Assembly (NCBI RefSeq): GCF_000003815.2
Contig: NC_049986.1
Location: forward strand, 8,777,487 to 8,841,486
From: Branchiostoma floridae
Taxonomy: Eukaryota; Chordata; Leptocardii; Amphioxiformes; Branchiostomatidae
Reading direction: 5' to 3'
DNA length: 64,000 bases
In this document: positions 33,001 through 44,229 of the stretch, piece after piece
Numbering within the stretch: position 1 is the stretch's first letter
Layout: every line of letters starts with the position of its first letter
The notes under the pieces: generated by a model
What the model was told of the DNA's origin: nothing
The model's input: only the letters and a program-made list of their open reading frames with translations
The model's database searches: none
Program-made: the position numbers and the translations under genes

Positions 33001-33062
33001 GTATTCGATGTTGTGAAGGAGTGTCCTTGGTAGTGTTCTTGTGCCTTGCCGCGTGGTAGGAA
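33001..33062 (-). pseudogene. Small Penelope GIY-YIG fragment
   Basis: The minus strand reads QEHYQGHSF, matching LEHYQGHSF in the nuclease domain at 29528-30290. The sequence GAAGGAGTGTCCTTGGTAG at about 33016 is also at 29744. It abuts the truncated Helitron helicase. Confidence 0.55.
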
Positions 33063-33067
33063 TATCG

Positions 33068-33935
33068 TCAGGAAAAAGTAGGTGGGTGATTGACAGTTAA
33101 GAATAATGGCTTGAATAGTGATCTCCACAAGTGAGTGAAAGGTTCTTGTTGGTTTAGTGAATCTTCGAATATGAATTTTCCGAAGACCGGTTTGAACTGG
33201 TAGAAATCACCGAAAGCTATGATGTTGAGGTTCCCAAAGTAGCTCTGTTGGTCAGCTGTAGTGTCTTTGATCTCTGATAGACGGAGATGAATGTGTTCCA
33301 GTCTGACATTGCTGATCACACTTATTTCATCAATGAAAACTGTGTGTACATTGTTGGATTTGCGTCGAAGTTGTTACAGTTTCTCGGCACTGAGTGGTAG
33401 GTACTGGGTTTTACCTCTTCGGCCATGGTCAACAGGTAGTGATAGAGCTGAATGTACTGTGAAGCCACCAATGATGTAGGCAGCGACACCTGTTGGTGCA
33501 GTGAGCATTACAGGAGATGTTGGGCAGTTTGATGTACGGATCAAGTACTCATTCAAAACTTTTATCAGAAAGCTTTTGCCACAGCCTGCTCCTCCCGTCA
33601 CAAAGAGTCTCAACGGTTGTGGTTTTGGAGAGGCTCGGTATGCTTGGTGTCTGTTCATCAGCAAAAAGTGTTCTTTCACTGTGTTAAACACATGCTGTTG
33701 GTCATGTGACATGTTAATGAGTGCGTCAAAGAATGCATCATCAGCCATTGTGTAGCGAGATACAGTATTCCATGCAAGTGAATCAACATGTAACATTGTG
33801 AGGTTTTCTGCAGATATCATGTCAATACTATTAGTTTGAGCAACAGCTGCTGCTGCTTGTTCTGCATTTTGTGCTGTCCATTGTGCATCAAGATGAAGTC
33901 CTTCAGTGTTAAAGTCATTTTTAACACCGTATTTC
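33068..33935 (-). pseudogene. Helitron PIF1-like helicase (truncated)
   Basis: Minus-strand frames read HDQQHVFNTVKEHF (Q motif region), LFVTGGAGCGKSFLIKVL (Walker A, about 33572-33595), LTAPTGVAAYIIGGFTVHSA, then after a frameshift near 33370 LEHIHLRLSEIKD, LNIIAFGDFYQFKPV (Walker B/motif III region) and HLWRSLFKPLFLTVNH. This is SF1B PIF1-type helicase as in Helitron RepHel, a strand-unwinding motor for rolling-circle transposition. Motifs IV-VI are missing because the copy ends at about 33068. Confidence 0.85.
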
Positions 33936-34679
33936 TCTTGTCTGTTGGAAGCCATTACAACCATATGGATATAACTGAGGGAAGCAGTGTTCCTCAAGGT
34001 CTTTCTCCTTAAGAATACTTTGTGGTGCTGATGTTTCACGAGGGAGTGATATTGCAGGTACAGTGTCTGTTGCACTCTGTAACAGAGCTTGTAAGGAAAT
34101 ATTTGGATTGCTGTAGTTGCAGGGAAAAGCAGACAGCTCTGTGACATTAGAAGATCCAATTGCTTGATCGATTTCACCATAGTTGCCAACATTTGAATGG
34201 AATTCGCAAGATGTTTCCTTCCAATCTTCAAAAGAAGCTATGTTTACATCTGAGTAAAGATGATTATTAGTGATCAGCCATGTTAGAGCTTCATGCATGT
34301 GAGTATATCGCACAATGTATTGTGGATCATTTCTTTGTGTTCTATCATTAGTGTCGGATGGATGTACTATTACGATTCCTGATGTGTTTTGACAGCGTGG
34401 TAAGAGATTGCAAGATGTTTCAATGTTAGTAGAGAAACTTATGGCTTGGCCTTGTTCACCATATTGTCCACTTGGTAGGATAATCAGCTTTACAAATGTG
34501 TACTTCAGGCTGACAAGTCTTGTCTCCATTCTAGTAAGCTGTTTTATACATGATGGGATATCACCTGGGTCCATATTGTTAGTCCAAGCATTGGGTATCG
34601 GTTTTTGTCTTTCAATAGCAGTTGAACACTTTGAACACAGATGGCATTGATCAGAGTTATTTTGATATGCATACTTCAT
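33936..34679 (-). pseudogene. Helitron N-terminal (pre-Rep) region
   Basis: The frame 34679-33921 begins MKYAYQNNSDQCHLCSKCST and continues IPSCIKQLTRMETRLVSLKY, ILPSGQYGEQGQAISFSTNI, LLPRCQNTSGIVIVHP, YTHMHEALTWLITNNHLY and EKDLEEHCFPQLYPYGCNGF. This is the conserved block preceding the Rep nuclease in animal Helitrons (DUF6570-type). The sequence then jumps, with a frameshift, to KNDFNTEGLHLDAQW just before the helicase. The HUH Rep domain expected between them is absent. Confidence 0.7.
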
Positions 34680-35451
34680 AGCATCTGTTACAGAAATGTT
34701 ACAGGCTCTTGCTCATGAAATAAGAATTTTCTACACAGAATGCAATAGTATTTTGGTTGCTGCTGTATGTAGCAAGAGAATGCTGGGAACTCTGACTTGT
34801 ACTCGTTATTATAGTCAGTGTGACCTGTGCTATGTTCTTTCACATACTTCTTAGCAGCTGAATTCCTTTTGTAGTCACGGCACTTCTTTAGACGTTCAGC
34901 TCTATGCTGAGAAGTTTCATTAGCTGCTTTGTTTCTGTAGGTTAATCTTTGTTTTTCCAGTCTTTTTAACCTTTGGTCAGATGTTCACTTTGTTTCCTGG
35001 CTTTGTTGAATTCTCTTCGCTTAGCAAGTCTGTCTGCTTTTTTTCAGCTGTGTCTCTTGGTTTCCTGGCTTTGTAGCATTGGCTTTGCTTAGGAAGTGTG
35101 TCAGCTTTTTTCTCAGCTGTTTCTCTTTGTTTCCTGGCTTTGTAGCATTCTCTTCGCTTAGCAAGTCTGTCTGCTTTTTTATCAGCTGTCTCTCTTTGTT
35201 TCCCGGCTTTGTAGCATTCTCTTCACTTAGCAAGTCTGTCTCCTTTTTTTATCAGTTGTTTGTGGTTTCTTAGTTGTAAAATGTGTGCATTGCTTTACAA
35301 TTCCGTCAGCATTGTGTTCAGCTGTTTCTGTTGCTATGTTGGGTGTGTACTGTGTTCTTTGGTTTGCATAGCTGTCTGCATTTTGGTTAGTTGTTTGCTT
35401 TGTGTCACTTATTTGTTGATACATGAACATGTCTTGTTTCTTTGCACTCAA
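34680..35451 (-). pseudogene. Helitron linker with tandem Lys/Arg-rich repeat
   Basis: About 35000-35260 contains 3-4 head-to-tail copies of a ~70-bp unit (CTTAGCAAGTCTGTCTGC, TTTCCTGGCTTTGTAGCATT and relatives). On the minus strand they are open in several frames and encode repeats such as ATKPGNKEKQLRKK. Sequence between 35260 and 35450 is a looser continuation. Basic repeats of this kind sit upstream of the conserved block in several Helitron proteins; here they may have expanded by slippage. Confidence 0.6.
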
Positions 35452-36302
35452 TTAGTGTTTCATAGAATTATGTTGACCCTTTGAGGTCCTTGTATAAAAA
35501 GAAGATAGGTTTAGAGGTTGTAAGGTGCCTTCATTCAGTACCGATTTAGATGGTGGTACTAATGAGTTAACTTTCTGAGCCTGTAGAAAGCTGTGTGATC
35601 CCATTGGCTCATTGTTGTCAGTCAGTGTCAAATAGCGTACATCCAGTTCCGTAAAATCACTTGTCAATTCAATGTTTTCTGATTGCACTGCTACAAGCTC
35701 AAAGTTGCATGTTAGACTTCGTTTCCAATTAAGTGTTTGTAAGAATTGACAAAGGTTAGTAATCGTCATGTGCCTACTTAAAGCAGAAGAGCCATTATCA
35801 TCAGGCAGTGCTGTTGTTTCACTTCTGGCATGTGAATCATAAACAAAATATTTGTTTCCAGTATGCAGTAAGGCTACTGTGGAACCACTTGATCCAGATG
35901 CTGTTATGAGCAAACATGTGTCACATATAGCAAATGCTTCTTCTAGGGCTGTCTGCAATGTGTAGTAGGGATAATATGCTTGTCTGCTAAACACGTCTCC
36001 AGTATATCGATCTTTGATTGTTATGTGCAAAGTGTTGTTTCCAATCTGCCAATAATTGGGCAGATCATCAACTGATGGTAAGATACAGTAGGCGGTCGAG
36101 ATGGTTTTATGCGGTTGTAAAGTGCATCACCTTCAAACAGTACAGTATCAAGATCTGTGGATGTCCAGGAAGTTGCTTCTTTGTTAGCAGAGTGATAAAG
36201 GATAGCTATCAAAGAATTTGCAGTACATTTTTTACCTCTACTAGTTTCATTGAAAATGTTGTTGCCTTGGTGGTAGTTTCCTGACAGTGTAGCTTCACAC
36301 AT
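35452..36302 (-). pseudogene. Helitron-associated cysteine-protease-like domain (frameshifted)
   Basis: Frame 36302-36021 reads MCEATLSGNYHQGNNIFNET, SRGKKCTANSLIAILYHSAN, SWTSTDLDTVLFEGDALYNR. Frame 36030-35452 reads TLQTALEEAFAICDTCLLIT, YFVYDSHARSETTAL and TDFTELDVRYLTL. Cys in KCTANS followed about 130 residues later by YDSHAR resembles the catalytic Cys and Asp-His of papain-fold deubiquitinase-like proteases (OTU or C76-like). Helitrons of animals often carry such domains. The assignment is by motif only. One frameshift near 36025 separates the two halves. Confidence 0.55.
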
Positions 36303-36437
36303 TATGGATAAGCTGAATCAGTAACTTATACTTTAGAAATGTACAATGTATGTAGATTTCGAGTGTGCGTATTCAAGTTATTTATGTTTGATGTCTGTTC
36401 AATGACATAAGCTAATTTAGTTATGTGTGTAAGTGCA

Positions 36438-36631
36438 GTTTGCACGGTGAGTGCGAGAGCACAGAGGCAGGGGTTGAACTTGTTGTATTGAGTGCAAATG
36501 CACAGTCTGCACGGTGGCAGAGGTTGAACTTGTTGTATTGAGTGCGAATGCACAGTCTGCACGGTGGCAGAGGTTGAACTTGTTGTATTGAGTGCGAATG
36601 CACAGTCTGCACGGTGGCAGGAGTTGGAAGA
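36438..36631. repeat. 50-bp minisatellite, about 3.7 copies
   Basis: The unit AGTGCGAATGCACAGTCTGC, ACGGTGGCAG, AGGTTGAACTTGTTGTATTG repeats exactly at 50-bp spacing (36491, 36541, 36591), with a degenerate first copy. It lies just upstream of the Helitron protease-like frame. Open frames across it on the minus strand are repeat artefacts. Confidence 0.9.
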
Positions 36632-36699
36632 TTGAGTGCACTTTGTCTACTTGATGGCGTATTTCATTCAATATACACTTTGGCTTCAACACGGCTCTG

Positions 36700-38949
36700 G
36701 TCTGTGCTGTGAAGAAATCTGCAATCGAAGACTGAAAGAGAAGGAAAGCAATTTAGTGTGTCAACATTAAAACCAACTGAAAGAGCATATGCATATTTAA
36801 TTGATAGAATACTAGTGGTTTCTAAACATATGACAATGGAGGTTTAAATATACCTTGACATGAATAAAGGGTAGCCAATTTCATGGCATTCTTCAATATT
36901 TGTTGTAGAGAGGATCTGCTCCCCTCCTCCACAGACAGCATAAATCTTTTTAAAAAATGGGACCAAAATGAAGGCAATACGATAGAAACAGTCCTGAGAA
37001 GACACTTAAAGATGGCAAACGTTAGTTGGTAAGCAAGAAAGTAAGACACGAATGTGCTCAATCATGTGAAAATAGAATTATCTTGCATGTCCGAAAAGGA
37101 GGGAGGGGGGCTGTTTTGGTTCACTTCGTCTTTTCGTGTTTATGAAATTATGTTCACGGCCGGACAAACCAGCGTCATTTATTACACTTGTTAATAATTT
37201 GTTAACCTACAATGTCAGGGAAATACCACCAAGGTAACAAAAATGTCCGACAAATTATGCACAAAGAAAACTGATCTAGCTACGGCAAGTTGAGATGATG
37301 ATTCGATCGGGCCTCACAAAAACACTGATAAAACAATGATTATTTTAGGAATCACTACGATAAAACTAGAAGTTTGACATCTATAGTAGCTAGAATATTA
37401 TCTTACATATTCCAAGGCGTTACATTTTATTTCTGAATTAGCGATAACTTTGAAAAAAAAATGACTAGGAAATGTACGCACAAACCTGCTGATGCAAGAT
37501 TGGACTCACACCGGAGTTTCTTAGGCATGCGTTCTGAAATGCGCATATAGAATATGCATTGCAAACAAACAGTTATTGCTTGCCGCAGGGCTAGGGTTGA
37601 TATTTGAAATATAAAAAAATGATCCTAAATGTTATCTATTGCGACTTCTCGTGTGACGTTTTGAGCTGGCGCTCTCCTAAACTCACGTTAGCGTTTTGCT
37701 GCGATCTCGGAAGGTCTCTCATTCGATCTGCAACGATTTGATGACGTCATGGTTGCTTATATATTCACATACAATTTATTAGCCTGATTCGGAAATAATT
37801 TTATCTTTATGAATAGCTCATGCAATTTTTTTTTGCGAGATAATGCACTTGATTTTATGTCACTCAAAATGAATTTAGAATTTTACCATACAAACGTTTC
37901 ATTCATTCAATGTAACCAAATATTTAATGCTTTTAGAACCGACCGCAAACAGAAACAAATACGTAAAATGAAGGTTTAAATTGTAACAGGGATGTACTGT
38001 TGTATGACTAAGCTGTCAAACAATGAGAAAGGCGATTTGTAAGGGCCTTTGACAGGGTATTTGGAAGAGCAAGGTTAACAGATCCATTGATTCATTGATC
38101 CATGGAAGAAAGCTGGCGAAAACACAGGGCTGTGTATGTCCAACGTAGTGCGTAGTGCGTGTCTGCCAATTTTTTCCTGCAGTTTCTACAGTAACAAACA
38201 ATTTATCCTCAATTTGACGCTTGGCATCAGTTGGAGTGGATAAAGAGGAATTTCCAAACATTAAAAACACTCGTCAATGCTGTCGTTCTCTTTCTGGCTA
38301 GGTACTTTTTTTTAGTACGACATAAGTGAGAGCTTAGAGTCCCGACTAAAGGCACTATCCAAAGCAAGCCTTGAATACTTGGCGAGAGCATGTGTTCATG
38401 AAACTCTAGTTTGTCATGGTACAATCTAGATATCGATTAGGAGCAAGAGCCCAGAGATTTTCCTTAATTTTAACGCATTTCTTCACCAGTTTACCTTTGT
38501 TTCCCGGTCATTTTACAGTGTAGATAGTTCTTGAACATAGTGGGAACCCATGATACCGCTGAATAGTCAAATTTTTGTTATTTGAATGAAATTCCGGACA
38601 AGTTTGAAACTAACGCTATGAATGGGAGGGCGATATTGCGCGGTATGTACAGTAAAGGAACGGGACCTTACCAATTTCGTTGTACGTTGACATTTAGAAC
38701 GGCTTATGGTTGCGTAGGTTACCGGGTAAGTTGAATCACTTACACATGTTGTACTGATATTTATTTTTCACCTTGCTAGATTTTGTGGAACTTGCAAGAT
38801 TCCAAACATCGTCTCTCAGCTAACTTGCATGTAAATTACTTACGGAGTGGGAGGGCGAGCAAGCAGTTTTGATATCAATCTGAACTCACTTTGATTATTT
38901 GATGACTTGAAAATGCAACAGTTGGAATTAACATTTGTTGTGCAAGGTC
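36700..38949. other. No recognised gene over about 2.2 kb
   Basis: Short frames only, no motifs. It may contain the 5' end of the Helitron (a TC terminus), which I could not identify by eye. Confidence 0.4.
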
Positions 38950-38954
38950 ACCCG

Positions 38955-39110
38955 TACCTGTGTGGCGGAAACCTGTCTAGTAAGGTCGCTTGTGTGGCGG
39001 GAACTTGTGTGGTAAGGTCGCCTGTGTGTCGGGAACCTGCGTGGTAAAGTCGCCTGTGTGTCGGAAACCTGTGTGGTAAAGTCGCCTGTGTGGCAGATAC
39101 CTGTGTTGTC
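38955..39110. repeat. 32-bp minisatellite, about 5 copies
   Basis: Units of the form TGTGTGGCGGGAACCTGTG followed by TGGTAAGGTCGCC repeat head to tail with point differences. The array abuts a LINE RT fragment and extends its minus-strand reading frame artificially. Confidence 0.85.
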
Positions 39111-39290
39111 TGATCATTGTTTATAAGGTAATCTAGTTGTCGTGGCTTGATTCTATTAGCCAAGATGAAAGCAAGTATCGTGTAATCAGTGTTAAGTAGA
39201 CTCAAAGGTCTCATTTTATTTGAAGACTCGGGGTCTCCTTTCTTAAACAGCAATCTCGACATGACTTTTGATCTTGAATTTTAGACTTTT
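39111..39290 (-). pseudogene. Tx1-like LINE RT fragment
   Basis: The minus strand reads SRLLFKKGDPESSNKMRPLS, LLNTDYTILAFILANRIKPR, QLDYLINNDQT, the RT block around NWRPISLLNxDYK in L1/Tx1-type LINEs. It ends abruptly at the 32-bp minisatellite. Confidence 0.75.
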
Positions 39291-39429
39291 CAACAGCTAG
39301 AGTTGTCACTCAATTTTGTGCCAAGCCTTGTTTACTTGTTTCCAAGTTTAGAAAGTAATTGCTGGGTTTCTTCCCTTCTGTAATATGGACAGTTTTTGAT
39401 CTAACTTGTTCTCCTTGGTCCTTTCTTCA

Positions 39430-40005
39430 TTCTTTCTTTCGTTCTTTATTGATGATGAGACAAGTCATTACATACAAGGGTCTACCTATAGCTTTGGGCT
39501 GGTAGCGGCAGAACCTACAAGAAACAATACAATATAATGCAATAAAATAATCAATAACTATAAAGTGTCATGCAACTATACAGATATGGAAGAAATTGAT
39601 CTATACCATATAGCAATAGCTTACTTAAAAGATTGGAGTAGGTGGAAGGTCAGTATACTATCATACTATGAGATTAATATCAAAGTCGTGACAAGAGTTG
39701 GCTACTGCAACGGGCTTTGGACTGTGGGAGTGTGGTGGAGTCGGTGATGTGGTTTGGTAGGTTGTTTCAGAGCCTGGAGGTGTACGGAATGAAGCTGTTG
39801 TTGTATGTTGTAGTTCTACAGCGAGGGATATGGAGGTGTGAAGAGTTTCGCAGACGAAACTGGGTTAGCCTTGTTTGAGGGATGAGTGGTTGGGGGTGAG
39901 GTGGTACAGTACCGGTGACCAATTTGTACATGGTGACTAGACGGTGATAGTCTCGCTTAGTTGAGAGCCTGTCCCATCCTTGGCGCTGCACCTGTAACTA
40001 GGCGG
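39430..40005 (-). pseudogene. LINE RT C-terminal fragment with 3' UTR
   Basis: The minus strand reads QRQGWDRLSTKRDYHRLVTM, YKLVTGTVPPH, QTRLTQFRLRNSSHLHIPRC and NNSFIPYTSRL, the end of a CR1/Jockey-group ORF2 (GWxxLxxRRxxxRLxxMYK and an NSFxPxTxxLWN-like end). The 3' UTR runs to about 39430, where the minus strand ends in AAAGAACGAAAG repeats. Confidence 0.7.
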
Positions 40006-40212
40006 CCTGCATGGTGCTGTACGCGCTCATGTACTTTGGAGGCGGCTACAGTAATATATTGTACCTAGCTGTTTCTTTATGGAGTCATATTTAGCTAAGC
40101 CTTGGTTATCTAGATTTAAATGATTTTTTTCCTCAATTTTCTCTAATCTATCAAACAGAATCTGTTCTAGATTACTAGACTACTGAAATTGGTGATAGCA
40201 AATTCCACTCTA

Positions 40213-42212
40213 CGATTTATTACCTCCATGAAATGTCATGGAGGTTATATTTTACCCTGCGTTTGTGTGTGTGTCTGTGTGTAAACAAAATAACTCAAGA
40301 ACAGTTGGGTGGATTGGTTTCATACTTGGTGTGTTGGTAGTGTGTGATGAAAGCTGGAAATGATTAGATTTTGGGCCCCCTAGCAACTCCCCTTGGTACT
40401 GCAGCGCAACTTCCGGTTTTGCTATCTAGGTGCTCTGAACATGCTATGGTCACGATATTTAAGTGTTAGATAGCTCTTGTGCTCAGGAAGAAGCGACATA
40501 CGTTTTGCCCCCCTAGCGCCTAGTTTTGGGATAGCAGGGGCATTTTTGTCAAAAACTTCTGAAGAGGATAACTCAAGAAGGGAACAGCGGATTTTCATCA
40601 TTTTTGGTATGTAGAAACCTTAGACAATGTTGTACAAGATAAGATACTAATTATGCAAGATAGGGAACATTTGCATAATAAATGAGAACATTCTATCATA
40701 GCAGTTTTTTCAATGTATCTCTTGTTCTAGATATGCTATGGTCTTGACATTTAAGCGGTAGATAGCTTTTTGTGTCATGACAAAGTGGAGCAAGTTTCGG
40801 CCATTTAATTTGGGAACTGCAGGGGCGTTTTTTCAAGACATTCCAAAGAGGATGATTGCAGAAAGGATTGAGGGATTGGCATCATATAAGGCATGCAGGT
40901 ACCTTGGGCAAAGATGTTCATGATGATATGAATGTTATGCAAATGAGGAATTAATTTGCATAATTAATGAGGAAATTGTATAATTCGATTGTTTTCAATA
41001 ACTGGACTTCAATAAATGTAACACATGTTAATTATGATGGATGGATTATAAGCAGATACCAAATATGGTAATGAGGAACTTATTTGCATAACTTATGCAA
41101 AAATTGCTAAACCGCTTTATGATTAATGATGGGAATTTTATAATTGTGACACGTGTACGTTAGTCAATGGTGAACAATACCATGCATAAATTATGTTAAT
41201 GTATCAGTCAATTGCATTAAATTTACAAAAGCTGTAAATAGTCATGGTGGTATGAGGTCGCCGAAGTTTACCCTGCGTTTGTCTGTGTGTCTGTGTGTAA
41301 ACATGATAACTCAAGAACGACTGGGTGAATTGATTTCATACTTGGTGTGTTGGTAGGGTCTGATGAAAGCTAGAAATGTTTAGATTTTGGGCCCCCTAGC
41401 AGCTTCTCTTGGTACTGCAGCACAACTTCCGGATTTGCTATCTCGTGTTTTGAACAAGCTATGGTCATGATTTTAGGGTGATAGCTCTTGTGCTCAGGAA
41501 TTAGTGACATAAGTTTGGGCCCCCTAGCGTCTAGTTTTGGGACAACAGGGGCATTTTTGTCAAAAACTTCTGAAGACGATAACTCAAGAAGATACAAAAT
41601 GACATACTTATTATGCAAAATAGAAGTACATTTGCAAAATTAATGAGAATATTCTATCATAGCGGTTTTTTTTCATTGACATTTGTCTTGACATTTGGCT
41701 GGTAGATAGCTTGCAGTGTCATGACAAAGTGGGGCAGGTTTCAGCCCCACAACAATTAATTTAGGAACAGCAGGGGCGTTTTTGTCAAGTCATTCCAAAG
41801 AGGGTAACTGCAGAAAGGATTGACGGATTGGCATCAACTTAGTCATGCAGGTAGCTTGGGCAAAGATGTTCATAATAATATGCATGTTATGCAATTGAGG
41901 ACTTACATTGCATGATTAATGAGGACATTGTATAATTCCATTGTTTGCAATAAATGTAACACTTGTTAATTATGATGGGTGGAATATAAGCAGAAACCGA
42001 ATATGGCAATGAAGAACTTATTTGCATAATTTATGTCAAAATTGCAAAACTGCTTTATGATTAATAATGGGAATTTTATAATTGTGACATGTGTATGTTA
42101 GTCGATGATGAACAACACCATGCATACATTATGTTAATGTGTTAGCCAATTGCATGAAATTTACAAAAGCTCTAAATATTTCATGGAGGTATGAGGTCGC
42201 CGAACTCTAGTT
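40213..42212 (+). mobile_element. Non-autonomous element, hairpin-ended family A, tandem dimer
   Basis: The 5' end TTACCTCCATGAAATGTCATG forms a hairpin (CCTCCATGA/TCATGGAGG). The 3' end is ATTTCATGGAGGTATGAGG then TCGCCGAACTCTAG. TACCTCCATGAAAT and ATTTCATGGAGGTA are terminal inverted repeats. Inside, two ~1-kb copies lie head to tail (about 40251-41265 and 41266-42212), each with a GTGTGTCTGTGTGTAAACA start, the GGCCCCCTAGC and GGTACTGCAGC blocks and TTTGCATAATTAATGAG motifs. No protein is encoded. TTTAT flanks both sides and might be a target duplication, but the 3' flank is low-complexity. Confidence 0.75.
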
Positions 42213-42490
42213 TATTTATTTATTATTGATCTTTAGGGTAGTCCCTTCAGTTAACGTAGTAACTGATTTCCAAGGGAGCCATAAAACGATAGTTCTGGTA
42301 AAGTATGATTTTTTTGATACATCAATCCTAGGTTGGTAACTCTGATATTTGAAGGCATGACCATTTCTTCTTCTTTTTGCCTTGCCGCCAGGCAAGGCTT
42401 TACGCCAGCTTTCTTCCATGGATCCATGGACGGACCTTTTAACCCAGCCCTTCCAAAGCCCCTTCCAAAGGCCCTTCTTTCCTTGCCGAG
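42213..42490 (-). repeat. Possible LINE 3'-end fragment
   Basis: TTTATTTATTTATTATTGATC and the following TAGGGTAGTCCCTT resemble 47296-47330. An A-rich minus-strand tail with a shared sub-terminal sequence suggests a LINE or SINE 3' end. There is no coding evidence. Confidence 0.35.
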
Positions 42491-42959
42491 TTTCATGGCT
42501 TAGTTAGACAATGGTACATTCCAGGCGAGTATTAAAACGCTCTTCTAGACGCATGTTACTGTATGTGGTCCAGCGTAATAAATCTACGCTTTAACTCACC
42601 ATGTTTATATAAATATATATCACAAATTGCATCAGAAGGAACTTAGTTTGTAATAAAAAATAATGCATATTCATTGTGGGTCAAAAAGTTTTACAAAACC
42701 TGTTTAATGTGCCAATAATTCATCTGACATAAATTATGATAATGAGGGGGAGGGGGGGCGACATGTGGAACTCGGGATTTTTAAGCGTAGAATCTAGTCT
42801 AACTTATCAAAATAACATAAAATACGCGGCAAGGCACAGCTTTTTTAAAAAGATTTCTTGTTTGAACTGGTATTAGATACTTATCAGTCCGTACGTCCAC
42901 CAGTTTATCGGTCATTTTGTCTATCATGCAAAGTCTGGACATTTTCCTTCTGCCTTCAA
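42491..42959. other. No recognised feature
   Basis: AT-rich, with short frames only. Confidence 0.4.
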
Positions 42960-43330
42960 GTTACATCCACTGCAGTTCTGTTTTGACGTTGGTAACACTA
43001 GCATTACTGTTGTTGTTGTTGTTTGTACAGAATCTGGCAGCTTAGTGTACCCTTTTCAGTTTGTCTTTCTTTGCATACGGATCCCATACTGTAGCGGCAT
43101 ATTCAAGGTCAGGTCTTACCAGTGACTTGTATGCAAGTGATTTCCAGTGTGTTCAGATCTTTCTAAAGAAGTTGTGAATCATTCTTGTGGACCATGTTAT
43201 TGAGAAGTCTTTTTTTTTCATTTTTCCCAGATCAGGTCATGTTTATACTGTGTAAGTTCAATTATCATATTGGTGATGATTTTTTTTACATCTTAATTAT
43301 ATTCAAGGTCATTCAGGTGGCTCACATTTA
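42960..43330 (-). pseudogene. CR1/Jockey-group LINE RT thumb fragment
   Basis: The minus strand reads AYKSLVRPDLEYAATVWDPY and AKKDKLKRVH, then AARFC. This is the RT thumb block YKSLVRPxLEYAxxVWDPYxxxxxxxLExVQRRAARF of non-LTR elements. Both sides are too decayed to extend. Confidence 0.65.
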
Positions 43331-43535
43331 ATTGCCACAGTCCATTACCTACTGGTGCTGTTTTAGTTTCAACATCAGTGATTATGGTCACTTCTTATTC
43401 CTGGATAATGACCAGCTTCTAAGATATTTTTTCTAGCTTTTTTGATACAAGCCAGTATTCCAATCTATACACGCAATGGACCGATCCAGATCGAACGCTA
43501 TATAGAACAAATAGAACCAGGTAGAACCCCCTATT

Positions 43536-44213
43536 CTATTTCGAACACCTCTGTCAAAAACAGCACCATTGTGACAGCAATGGCGAAAGAAATATGCTAT
43601 GCTATTCTTTGTTGAAGAATACACTCATATATAGTTGTTTTAGGAGGGAGAGCCACTGCATAGCATTACATTGTTGGTGAGCAGGACGAACGTGTAGAGC
43701 AGGATATGTATAAGACACGGAACTCTGCACTATTAGACTTTGAAGAATGGTCCTATTAGTTGGCGTGTAGTACAAGGTCCCTCTACAAGAGTGCCCGACC
43801 TGCTTTCTTCTTTCTTTTTCATCATCAGCATGCATGCAAATGTTATGCATGCAACAAAGGCAGTAGAAAACCCTGTCACAGATATATGTTCACTGGCTTT
43901 CACGTGCATCGACCGCATGTCAGAAAACGGGCACTCCTTCCCATCAACATGGTTATTCTTTGTAGTGCCTCCCGCTTCCGCTTTGACTGAAATTATACTG
44001 CGCATACCGCAACTATAAGCGCCCTCTCTTCAAACGACTGTAGCCAGTTGATGTACCCTTTAACAAAGAAGGCAGCGATTTTTTTCGGCCCGTTTTGAGA
44101 GGATTTCAAAGCCAAAAAAGCTAAACGGAAGTCAGTCGTCATTATCAGTAAAATAGTGGCGGCGGCCAGTTCTGTCCGAGAAGCACTGTTTTTGACGAAG
44201 GTGTTCGAAATAG
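43536..44213. mobile_element. Candidate MITE, 678 bp, ~31-bp inverted ends
   Basis: The left end CTATTTCGAACACCTCTGTC then AAAAACAG, and the right end (reverse complement) CTATTTCGAACACCTTCGTC then AAAAACAG, match at about 28 of 31 positions. Short overlapping frames inside (43602-44018) have no motif. No target duplication is evident, so the superfamily is unknown. Confidence 0.55.
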
Positions 44214-44229
44214 CACATGATTGAACAGG

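Noticed and set aside
36421-36692. Minus-strand frames rich in HSIQQVQPLPPCRLC repeats
   Set aside because: They are translations of the 50-bp minisatellite. Two or more frames are equally open.
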